Source of the DNA: QHYU01 sp041493955
Lineage (GTDB): Bacteria > Acidobacteriota > Terriglobia > Acidiferrales > UBA7541
Assembly: GCA_041493955.1 (NCBI GenBank)
Contig: JBGPZW010000165.1
Coordinates: forward strand, 1-7,190
DNA length: 7,190 nt
Direction of reading: 5' to 3'
Positions 1 to 6,249 of this stretch are shown piece by piece (the first letter of the stretch is position 1; the number at the start of each line of letters is the position of its first letter). Under the pieces are notes generated by a model, which was not told the origin of the DNA, did not search any database, and worked only from the letters and a program-made list of their open reading frames with translations. The position numbers and the translations under genes are program-made.

Positions 1-581
1 GAATTGAGCGGCAGCACGAGCACGAGGTGCGGGGTCTCGCCACCATTCACCAACTGGTGCCAGTTGTAGTGTGTGGGCCAGTTGGTCTTGCCGATGGCTT
101 CGTTGATCCTGCGGATGGCGAGGTTGAACTCGTCCATTCCCTCCGACTTGACCATGAAATGAATCACTTCCAGCATCTTGGGAGATTCCTTGCTATCTGA
201 TGGCCGGCTGATGTCGGCGCGGTAAACCCAGAAGGCGTTGGATCCTCCCGCGACGTAGGGCGAGAGGTTCTTGGCGCCGTCGGCGGTGTCGCCCTCCCCG
301 TACTTCGCGGCCCAATCGTCGAAGTCCTTCCATTTGTGGCCCAGAGTAATGGTCAGGAAGGCGCCGGCAGTCTCACCGGTCTCCACCTGCCAGGTTTCCC
401 AGGTCCAGGTGTCGTTCTGCTTCCGATGCCAGTCCATGTGACGCTTCCGGCCTTCCTCATAGCCCGGCTTCGGGATGGTCACGAACACGCGTCCTATGTT
501 GGCGGGTTTTTCCTGCGCCACCAGAGGAAGCGCCAATGCCAAACCCACAATCCCGCAGAGCAGAGTCACTGATCGCCGCAT
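1..581 (-). CDS. Exported protein of unknown function, C-terminus beyond left edge
   Basis: The frame is open from an ATG at 581 to the window edge, giving 193 full codons. The start is supported by an AAGGAGG Shine-Dalgarno (594-588) six bases upstream. Residues 1-23 form a classic signal peptide: two arginines, a hydrophobic core (TLLCGIVGLALALPLV) and an AQ|E cleavage region, so the product is probably exported to the periplasm or beyond. I do not recognise a named family. The mature part is rich in Trp and Tyr. It seems to contain two similar units, about residues 30-92 and 136-193. Each has a beta strand, an amphipathic stretch, a Trp/His-rich middle (HMDWHRKQ; HYNWHQLV), an acidic/Gly turn and a second hydrophobic strand. 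This resembles a tandem alpha/beta-barrel (ferredoxin-like) arrangement, but that is inference. No catalytic motif is evident. The gene has its own promoter, so it is probably transcribed separately from the peptidase gene upstream. Confidence 0.85.
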   Translation of the reverse strand, partial: MRRSVTLLCGIVGLALALPLVAQEKPANIGRVFVTIPKPGYEEGRKRHMDWHRKQNDTWTWETWQVETGETAGAFLTITLGHKWKDFDDWAAKYGEGDTADGAKNLSPYVAGGSNAFWVYRADISRPSDSKESPKMLEVIHFMVKSEGMDEFNLAIRRINEAIGKTNWPTHYNWHQLVNGGETPHLVLVLPLN

Positions 582-724
582 GCTGATCCTCCTTGAGATG
601 TAGCTGCCAAGTAAAAGGGCCCGAATGATACCGCTCTTGCGCGCAGAACGCAGCGAACCGCCCTGGAGATGAAATTCAGGAAACAGGCGGCGCTATGATG
701 TTCGGCCGTAGGTTTGAGAGGGGC

Positions 725-753
725 ACGCTAACGCGGGCCGCCAGCCGTGTCAA
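725..753 (-). promoter_or_regulatory. Sigma70-type promoter for the exported-protein gene
   Basis: Read on the minus strand, a perfect TTGACA -35 box (753-748) is followed by a 17-base spacer and TAGCGT (730-725), which matches the -10 consensus TATAAT at three positions including T1, A2 and T6. Transcription should begin near 718. That leaves a leader of about 137 bases before the ATG at 581. A second -10-like hexamer, TATCAT (630-625), lies closer to the gene but has no good -35 at the right distance. Confidence 0.6.
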
Positions 754-845
754 GCCCTTTGGCTTTGCATCATGGACGACTATGGCGAAATCCGAGAAAC
801 TCGCCCCCCTTGCAAGACGGGCGTGCGCGTCCTGCCCTAATGCCA

Positions 846-870
846 GCTCTCTCGACAGCCTGCGAGAAGC
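846..870 (-). terminator. Possible hairpin terminator after the S9 peptidase gene
   Basis: On the minus strand, GCTTCTCG (870-863) can pair with CGAGAGAGC (854-846), giving an eight-pair stem with one bulged G and an eight-base loop. It begins about 25 bases past the peptidase stop codon. A second weak stem, GGGC/GCCC (871-886), sits between the stop and this hairpin. No run of U follows, so this is not a canonical intrinsic terminator. It may end transcription inefficiently, act as a 3' end stabiliser, or be chance. Confidence 0.3.
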
Positions 871-894
871 GGGCTGCGGCACGCCCTGCGCGCT

Positions 895-2985
895 TTACTT
901 AAGGTACGTTGCCAGCCAATCGAGAAAGGTCCTGTACCAGAGCTCGCTGTTCTGCGGTTTCTGGATCCAGTGGCCTTCGTCGGGGAAGAGCAGCAGTTTC
1001 GAGGGCACGCCCTGCCGCTGAAGCGCCGTGAACATCTGTAGGCCTTCGGTGTAGGGCACGCGGAAGTCCTGCTCGCCATGGATGACCAGCGTCGGAGTCA
1101 TGTACTTGCCGAACTCCGCCGCGTAGGTGCCGGGCGAGAGTTTCCGATAGAGTTCGGGGTTGCTCCACGGCGGGCCGTGAAATTCCCACTCGGGAAACCA
1201 GAGCTCCTCGGTGGCGCCATAACCGGTGTTCTGGTCGTAGCCGCCGGCATGACTGACCAGTGCCTTGAAACGGCCTTTGGTTTGCGAGGCGAACCAGTTC
1301 ATCATGAAGCCGCCGAAGGAGCCGCCCGCTGCGGCCAGGCGGTTGCTGTCGATGAACGTGTACTTAGCCAGAACGTAGTCCAGGCCCTTCATCAAATCGA
1401 CGAAGCACTTGCCGCCCCAGTCCGCGTTGATCTCGTCGGTGAACTTCTGGCCGTAGCCGGTCGAACCGCGCGGGTTGATCATCACCACGACGTAGCCCGG
1501 CGCAGCAAACATCTGCGCGTTCCAGCGATAGAACCAGGAGTTGTTCCACGCGCCCTGCGGGCCGCCGTGGACCAGGAAGAGCATGGGGTACTTCTTCGAG
1601 GCATCGAAGTGCGGCGGGCGCAGCAGCAGGCCGTGGACTTGCGTCCCCTCGGCGCCGGCAAACCAGAAGGACTCGGGCGGGTTGAACTCGATCCCCGCGA
1701 GCTTGCTCTGATTGTGGTGCGTGATTTGGCGGAGGCCGCTCCCGTCGCTGTTCGCCGTGAATACTTCGGCCGGCACGGTGAGGCTCGAGCGACTGAAGGC
1801 CATCGTGCGGCCGTCGGCGCTGAGGGAAAGTTCGTCGTTGTAGCCGTCCCTCACCACGACCTTTGGCTCGCTGCCTGCCGCCGCAGCGAGGGAATAGATC
1901 GGCGCCTGGGTGCGGTCGAGCGCGTGGAAGTAAATCGTCTTGCTGTCCGGCGACCAGGTCAGGCCCTCGGGGCTGCGTTCGAAGTTTTCCGTCAGGTTGG
2001 TGTGGCGGCCGCTGGCGCGGTCGTAAAGCATGATCTGCCAGCGGTCGGATTCATAGCCTGCTCGCATCTGCGCGCGATAGGCAATCGAACGTCCATCGGG
2101 CGAATAGACCGGCCCGCCGTCGAAGCTCGGGTTCGCGGTAATGCGCTTGGGTTCCGTGCCGCCGCTCGCCGGGACGATGAACAGCTCGCCGTTGGTGCTG
2201 ATGGCCTCCATCTTGTCGGGGACGGCGGTGAAGCAGATCTCCTTGCTGTCCGGCGAGAAGGCAATGTCTTCGACGCCGCCGCGCTGTACGGGTGGCACGT
2301 CGTAGTCGGCGCCGGGGGTGAGATCGCGCGGCGTGCCGCCGTCGGCGGCGACCACGAAGAGATGGCTGCGCTTGCCCTCGCTCCAGGTGGTCCAGTGGCG
2401 GTAGAGCAGATGGTCGTAGATGCGCGCCTTCACCTTGCTCTTCTCACGCTCGGCGTCACGCTGGACGTTGCAGGCGTCGTCGCGGCAGTCGGGATAGACC
2501 TCCGAGGTGAACGCCAGTGTTTTGCCGTCGGGCGACCACTGCACGTTGTCGGCGCCGGTCGAAACGCTGGTGAGCCTAGAAGCCTCGCCGCCCTCCAGGG
2601 AGATCAGATAGACCTGCGGGGAGCTGTCGCGGCTGGAAAGGAAGGCAATCCGTTTGCTGTCCGGCGACCAGCGGGGTTGCGAGTCACGCCCGCTGCGCGT
2701 GAGCTGTTGCGGGTGCCCACCCGACGTGGAAACCATCCAGATGTTGCTCGACGTGCGGTTCGCGGCTTTGTCTGGAGTGCTCACGCGGTAGGCCGCCCAC
2801 TTGCCGTCAGGCGAGATTTGCACTTCGCTGATGCGGTCGAGACTAATCAGATCGTCGAAAGTGATGGCGCGCTTCGTGGTGGTTTGGCTTGCGTCGGCCG
2901 CGGGGGCTTGCGCGGACGCGATCGGAGCCACGGCCGCAATCGCCAGCACGAGAAGGATCAGGACGGATCGTTTAAGAATTTTCAT
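895..2985 (-). CDS. Exported S9-family (prolyl oligopeptidase / DPP-like) serine peptidase
   Basis: The gene encodes 696 residues and ends in TAA. An upstream in-frame ATG (3006) exists, but the ATG at 2985 is preferred: it has GGAGGG five bases upstream and places a signal peptide exactly at the N-terminus (MKILKRSVLILLVLAIAAV, cleavage near ASA-QA, residue 25). Residues 40 to about 425 carry repeated 'SPDGK/SPDSK' motifs (at least six: ISPDGK, WSPDSK, WSPDGK, FSPDSK, YSPDGR, WSPDSK), the PD40/WD40-like beta-propeller that gates access in this family. Residues 465-696 are the alpha/beta-hydrolase domain: oxyanion motif HGGP (473-476), nucleophile Ser556 in GGSFGG, Asp640 in HGEQDFRVP and His672 in DEGHW, so the catalytic triad is complete. 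Length and order fit dipeptidyl/acylaminoacyl peptidases of S9. It probably trims oligopeptides in the periplasm for nutrition. A Cys pair (167, 172) in the propeller could form a disulfide in that compartment. The exact substrate class cannot be read from sequence. The upstream VOC gene is 126 bases away on the same strand, so co-transcription is possible. Confidence 0.95.
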   Translation of the reverse strand: MKILKRSVLILLVLAIAAVAPIASAQAPAADASQTTTKRAITFDDLISLDRISEVQISPDGKWAAYRVSTPDKAANRTSSNIWMVSTSGGHPQQLTRSGRDSQPRWSPDSKRIAFLSSRDSSPQVYLISLEGGEASRLTSVSTGADNVQWSPDGKTLAFTSEVYPDCRDDACNVQRDAEREKSKVKARIYDHLLYRHWTTWSEGKRSHLFVVAADGGTPRDLTPGADYDVPPVQRGGVEDIAFSPDSKEICFTAVPDKMEAISTNGELFIVPASGGTEPKRITANPSFDGGPVYSPDGRSIAYRAQMRAGYESDRWQIMLYDRASGRHTNLTENFERSPEGLTWSPDSKTIYFHALDRTQAPIYSLAAAAGSEPKVVVRDGYNDELSLSADGRTMAFSRSSLTVPAEVFTANSDGSGLRQITHHNQSKLAGIEFNPPESFWFAGAEGTQVHGLLLRPPHFDASKKYPMLFLVHGGPQGAWNNSWFYRWNAQMFAAPGYVVVMINPRGSTGYGQKFTDEINADWGGKCFVDLMKGLDYVLAKYTFIDSNRLAAAGGSFGGFMMNWFASQTKGRFKALVSHAGGYDQNTGYGATEELWFPEWEFHGPPWSNPELYRKLSPGTYAAEFGKYMTPTLVIHGEQDFRVPYTEGLQMFTALQRQGVPSKLLLFPDEGHWIQKPQNSELWYRTFLDWLATYLK

Positions 2986-3111
2986 GATTTCCCTCCACTG
3001 GCTCACAAGGATTGCAAACGGAAGAAGCCTTGCATGATTACACTTTCTGTGGCGGTTTCCAAGCGTTGGCCCCGGCAGGAAGTTGTTGCCAATGGGTTGA
3101 AGCGGATGGCA

Positions 3112-3552
3112 TTACTTCGGAAGGGACACGCCCACGGCCCAGACGTAGCCGTCCGGGTCGGCGACTATCGCTTCGCGCCAGCCGTGCGGCTTGTCGGTGG
3201 CGGGTTGGACCACTGTCGCGCCGCTGGCCCTGGCGCGCGCTTCGACCTCATCGGGGTTGACACCGAACAGGCGCAGTTCAGCGCCGGTGCCGCGCGGGCC
3301 GCTGACCGCCAGCCGGGCAGCGAGCGGGTGCTGCTCGTAGGTGTGATCGGCGTGAAGCATGAACTCAAGCCCGGCAAGCTCGAGTGCCGCGAAGTCGGGA
3401 TCGGAGTAGCGCTTCTTCGCTCCTAGCACTGCCTCGTAGAACGCCACCGAGCGCTCGAGGTCGCGCACCAGCAGATTCACGGTAAACCGCGGCAGTGAGC
3501 GGCCGTAGTCGTCAGCGGGCATCCACGACTCGCCTGTTCTCTTCTTAGTCAT
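3112..3552 (-). CDS. VOC-superfamily (glyoxalase/bleomycin resistance-like) protein
   Basis: The gene encodes 146 residues from ATG 3552. A start at ATG 3522 (136 residues, AGGCGAG six bases upstream) is about equally likely. A longer frame reaching 3651 adds low-quality sequence with no family resemblance and is not used. The single VOC domain spans about residues 21-142. It begins with PRFTVNLLVRDLERSVAFYE, the typical first strand and 'D-x-x-x-S-x-x-FY' helix, and ends with DPDGYVWAVG, the typical last strand. VOC proteins include glyoxalase I, extradiol dioxygenases and antibiotic-binding proteins, usually dimeric. By my alignment to glyoxalase I, the first-strand metal ligand is Thr24 and the last-strand ligand is Ala139, so a glyoxalase I-type metal site seems absent. 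A ligand-binding or PhnB-like role is as likely as catalysis. The product is cytoplasmic, with no signal peptide. The gene lies divergent to cydAB and upstream of the peptidase gene; neither neighbour suggests a substrate. Confidence 0.85.
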   Translation of the reverse strand: MTKKRTGESWMPADDYGRSLPRFTVNLLVRDLERSVAFYEAVLGAKKRYSDPDFAALELAGLEFMLHADHTYEQHPLAARLAVSGPRGTGAELRLFGVNPDEVEARARASGATVVQPATDKPHGWREAIVADPDGYVWAVGVSLPK

Positions 3553-3663
3553 CGCTTCTACTGTTCGAGAGCAAATTCCTACAGAGATTGACGCACGAGC
3601 GGCGAAGGCGCAACATCCAAAATGGTCTGGCCAGCGTTGCCGATCGCGCACTCTGCAGCCAGC

Positions 3664-3693
3664 TTGTGAATTAGACGGTTGGTGCAGTAAGAT
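3664..3693 (+). promoter_or_regulatory. Candidate promoter for cydAB
   Basis: TTGTGA (3664-3669, four of six to TTGACA) is followed by an 18-base spacer and TAAGAT (3688-3693, four of six to TATAAT). It would start transcription near 3700 and give a leader of about 110 bases. It is the best plus-strand pair I find between the divergent genes. No complete FNR, ArcA or Rex operator is recognisable around it. Confidence 0.4.
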
Positions 3694-3712
3694 GCAACCA
3701 AGTCAGGACGTC

Positions 3713-3784
3713 GGCCTCGAGGGCCGTTGAGTTCAGTCGGCGAGGGACCCAAGGGGTGGTGCTCTCGAGTTCGGAGTCGAGGCC
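3713..3784 (+). repeat. Inverted repeat in the cydA leader
   Basis: GGCCTCGA (3713-3720) is perfectly complementary to TCGAGGCC (3777-3784), so the leader upstream of cydA could form an eight-pair stem closing a loop of 56 bases. The first arm also belongs to a short palindrome, CCTCGAGG (3715-3722), and CTCGA/TCGAG (3764-3768 and 3777-3781) offers a competing smaller hairpin. The stem ends 14 bases before the Shine-Dalgarno at 3799. Function is unknown, and chance in GC-rich DNA is possible. Confidence 0.35.
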
Positions 3785-3809
3785 AACCGCGGGTGAGTAA
3801 GGAGCCGCC

Positions 3810-5156
3810 GTGGACGATGCTCTGGCCATCCACCGTCTTCATTTTGCCTTCACCGTCACTTTCCATTATCTCTTCCCGCAACTCACGATGGGGCTGGCAC
3901 TGTTGCTGGTCATCCTGAAAACCCTGGCCCTGCGCACCGGCGACGAACACTACAACCGCGCTGTGCGTTTCTGGGCGCGCATATTCGGCATCGCTTTTGC
4001 CCTGGGCGTGGTGACGGGCATCCCCATGGAATTCCAGTTCGGCACCAACTGGGCAGCCTTCTCCCGAGCCGCCGGCGGCGTCATTGGCCAGACACTGGCC
4101 ATGGAAGGTGTCTTCTCGTTTTTCCTGGAGTCGTCGTTTCTCGGGCTTTTTCTGTTCGGCGAGAAGCGGCTTGGACCGAAGGGCCACTGGTTCGCCGGCT
4201 TCATGGTCTTCCTCGGCTCCTGGCTCTCGGGCTACTTGATCGTCGCTACTGACGCCTGGATGCAGCATCCGGTTGGATACACGCTCGGCCCCAAGGGCGA
4301 AATCCTGCTGGCGAGCTTCTGGGGGCTGCTGCTGAATCCCTGGGCGCTCTGGCAGTACGCGCACACGATGAACGGCTCGGTCATCACCGCGTGTTTCTTC
4401 ATGGCGGCCGTGGGGGCATTTTACCTGCTCTCGCGCAGGCACGAGGCCTACGGCCGGACCTTCGTACGCGTGGCCGTGATCGTAGGCGTGGTGGCTGCAA
4501 TCCTACAACTGTTCCCCTTCGGCGATGCCCAGGGAAGAATGGTGGCGCATTATCAGCCCACTACGCTGGCCGCAATGGAAGGGCTGTTTGAAACGCGGCA
4601 GGGCGCGCCCATCGCCATCTTCGGCCAGCCAGACATCCAGAAAAAACGCCTCGACAACCCGATGGTCGTGCCGCGGATGCTCAGCATGCTCACGTACCGT
4701 CGCTGGAGGGCGGAGGTGTACGGCCTGGATCATTTCCCCCAGGAAAACTGGCCAGACGTCATTCCCCTGCTCTACTACAGCTACCACGTGATGCTCGGGC
4801 TGGGCACGATCTTCATTGCGGTGATGATCGTCGCGGCCTGGAAGCTCTGGCGCGGGCGGATCTACCGCTCCCGTGGGATGCTCTCGGTGCTGATGCTGTG
4901 CCTGCCGCTGCCCTATATCGCCAACACCGCCGGGTGGATCACTGCTGAGGTGGGTCGGCAACCTTGGCTGATCTATGGCCTGCTGCGCACCCCAGCGGGT
5001 ATCTCCCCACAGGTTTCGGCCGGCAACGCCTGGTTCACGCTGATCGGCTTTATGGGAATGTACACGGTGCTCAGCGTTCTTTTTCTGTTCCTGGTTTGCC
5101 GCGAAATCGAGCGCGGGCCCGAGGCCGCCGCGGCACCCGGCGGAACGCGCGACTGA
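3810..5156 (+). CDS. cydA: Cytochrome bd quinol oxidase subunit I
   Basis: The product is the heme-bearing subunit of the membrane terminal oxidase that couples quinol oxidation to reduction of oxygen to water. It has 448 residues from a GTG start at 3810, supported by AAGGAG (3799-3804) five bases upstream and by exact register with E. coli CydA. His19 is the high-spin heme b595 ligand, Glu99 and Glu107 are the proton-path acids, and Glu257 is the Q-loop quinol-site acid. Heme b558 ligands are His185 (in AHTMNG) and Met328 (in YYSYHVMLG). The GWITAEVGRQPW block (375-386) is the CydA hallmark and contains Glu380, equivalent to E. coli Glu445. The protein is about 75 residues shorter than E. 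coli CydA because the Q-loop (about 240-315) lacks the long insert: it is a short-Q-loop enzyme. Two positions differ from E. coli: Lys252 is Thr252 and Arg391 is His326. About nine membrane helices are visible. The gene sits 12 bases upstream of cydB in one operon. Confidence 0.97.
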   Translation: MDDALAIHRLHFAFTVTFHYLFPQLTMGLALLLVILKTLALRTGDEHYNRAVRFWARIFGIAFALGVVTGIPMEFQFGTNWAAFSRAAGGVIGQTLAMEGVFSFFLESSFLGLFLFGEKRLGPKGHWFAGFMVFLGSWLSGYLIVATDAWMQHPVGYTLGPKGEILLASFWGLLLNPWALWQYAHTMNGSVITACFFMAAVGAFYLLSRRHEAYGRTFVRVAVIVGVVAAILQLFPFGDAQGRMVAHYQPTTLAAMEGLFETRQGAPIAIFGQPDIQKKRLDNPMVVPRMLSMLTYRRWRAEVYGLDHFPQENWPDVIPLLYYSYHVMLGLGTIFIAVMIVAAWKLWRGRIYRSRGMLSVLMLCLPLPYIANTAGWITAEVGRQPWLIYGLLRTPAGISPQVSAGNAWFTLIGFMGMYTVLSVLFLFLVCREIERGPEAAAAPGGTRD

Positions 5157-5168
5157 GGAGCGACCTCG

Positions 5169-6227
5169 ATGGAAACCGTGTGGTACTGCCTGATGGCGAT
5201 GATGATCGCCGTATACGTCCTGCTCGATGGCTTTGATCTCGGCGCTGGCATCATTCACCTGCTGGTGGCCCGGTCGGATGCGGAGCGCCGCCAGGTGCTG
5301 GCCAGCATCGGTCCGGTGTGGGACGGCAACGAAGTCTGGCTGCTGGCCGCCGGTGGGACGCTCTTTTTCGCCTTTCCGGCCCTATATGCCTCTGGCTTTA
5401 GCGGCTTTTACTTGCCGCTGATGATGGTGCTCTGGCTGCTGATCCTGCGAGGCATTTCGATCGAGTTTCGCAACCACCTGGAGAGTCCGGTGTGGGCGCC
5501 TCTCTGGGACGTCCTCTTTTGCATCTCGAGCCTTCTGCTGGCGGTATTCTACGGCGCCGCGCTGGGCAACGTTGTGCGCGGCGTGCCTTTGGACGCGCGC
5601 GGCTACTTCTTTGAGCCGCTGTGGACCAACTTCCGCCTTGGCCCCGAGACCGGCATCCTCGACTGGTACACGATTCTGATCGGCCTGGCGGCTTTTTTCG
5701 CTCTCACGCAGCACGGTGCGCTCTGGGTGGGGCTAAAGACTGCAGGGCCGGTACAGCAGCGCGCGCGGCGACTGGCGCGCGGGGTTTGGTGGGGCGTCGC
5801 GGCGTTCACTGTGCTCATCACCTGGGTCACTTTTCGCGTCCAGCCGCAGGTCCCAGCCAACCTTTCGGCGCATCCCTGGGGTTACGTCCTCCCCGCGCTC
5901 GCGTTGGCGGGGCTTCTCTCGACGCGCTGGTTTCTGGCCGGGCAGAACGTCCGGCAGAATGACTGGAGGGCGTTTTTAGCCTCCTGTGCGTACTTGCTGG
6001 GGATGGTCACCAGCGTGGTCTTCGGCCTGTATCCGTACGTACTTCCAGCCAGCACCAATCCGGCCTATAGCCTGACGGCCCAGAACGCTAAGGCCGCGGA
6101 CTACGGCCTGAGGATCGGCCTGGTGTGGTGGATTATCGGGATGGTTCTGGCCAGCGGTTATTTCGTCTTCCTCTATCGCCACTTCGCCGGAAAGGTCAAA
6201 GTCGGAGCTGAGCACGAAGGGTACTGA
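5169..6227 (+). CDS. cydB: Cytochrome bd quinol oxidase subunit II
   Basis: The product is the second, structurally paired subunit of the bd oxidase, in the cytoplasmic membrane with CydA. It has 352 residues from ATG 5169, with GAGGAG (5155-5160) eight bases upstream; the Shine-Dalgarno overlaps the cydA stop codon, consistent with coupled translation. Family motifs are clear: DGFDLGAG (20-27) in the first helix, GPVWDGNEVWL (48-58) and LRGISIEFR (93-101). About eight hydrophobic helices follow, and the charged C-terminal tail is short. The length is slightly below the E. coli protein (379). The N-terminal helix-plus-motif arrangement is complete and there is no frameshift. No small third-subunit gene (cydX/ybgT type) follows: the next gene converges 22 bases after the stop. 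The cydDC exporter/assembly genes are also not adjacent and must lie elsewhere if present. Confidence 0.97.
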   Translation: METVWYCLMAMMIAVYVLLDGFDLGAGIIHLLVARSDAERRQVLASIGPVWDGNEVWLLAAGGTLFFAFPALYASGFSGFYLPLMMVLWLLILRGISIEFRNHLESPVWAPLWDVLFCISSLLLAVFYGAALGNVVRGVPLDARGYFFEPLWTNFRLGPETGILDWYTILIGLAAFFALTQHGALWVGLKTAGPVQQRARRLARGVWWGVAAFTVLITWVTFRVQPQVPANLSAHPWGYVLPALALAGLLSTRWFLAGQNVRQNDWRAFLASCAYLLGMVTSVVFGLYPYVLPASTNPAYSLTAQNAKAADYGLRIGLVWWIIGMVLASGYFVFLYRHFAGKVKVGAEHEGY

Positions 6228-6249
6228 ACGCTTGCCTCTGACTGTGGGC

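Larger units (their letters stand above)
582..894. other. Gene-free stretch between the peptidase and exported-protein genes
   Basis: These 313 bases separate two minus-strand genes. They hold a hairpin next to the peptidase stop (846-870), a TTGACA promoter (725-753) and a leader of about 137 bases before the ATG at 581. A 68-codon minus-strand frame crosses the region (882-676), but it overlaps the promoter, has no convincing ribosome binding site and resembles nothing I know, so I do not call it a gene. I see no tRNA, small-RNA signature or riboswitch motif. Confidence 0.6.

Noticed and set aside
676..882. A 68-codon minus-strand frame in the gap after the peptidase gene
   Set aside because: It contains the TTGACA promoter of the next gene, lacks a convincing ribosome binding site, and its composition looks non-coding.
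2986..3006. Upstream in-frame ATG at 3006 as the start of the S9 peptidase
   Set aside because: It would put seven residues (MSQWREI) before the signal peptide and ignores the GGAGGG site just before the ATG at 2985.
3034..3062. Possible promoter for the S9 peptidase gene: TTGGAA, 17 bases, AATCAT (minus strand)
   Set aside because: Only three of six matches in the -10 box and an imperfect -35. Co-transcription from the VOC gene is equally plausible, so I do not call it.
1078..3426. A 782-codon plus-strand open frame antisense to the S9 peptidase and VOC genes
   Set aside because: The minus-strand frames encode unmistakable families with intact motifs. The antisense product is Ala/Gly/Val/Arg-rich with no recognisable domain and no proper ribosome binding site, typical of a stop-poor shadow frame in GC-rich DNA.
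3664..3680. TTGTGAA at the cydA -35 region resembles one half of a Rex redox-repressor operator
   Set aside because: The second half-site (TTCACAA at the right spacing) is absent: the bases there are unrelated, so a single 7-base match is not enough.
3579..4442. A 287-codon minus-strand frame over the cydA 5' half and the intergenic region
   Set aside because: It lies opposite well-conserved cydA sequence, its product is Gln/Arg/Glu-rich with no family resemblance, and cydA is certain.
4503..5258. A 251-codon minus-strand frame across cydA and cydB
   Set aside because: Shadow of two certain genes; His/Gln/Arg-rich product with no domain.
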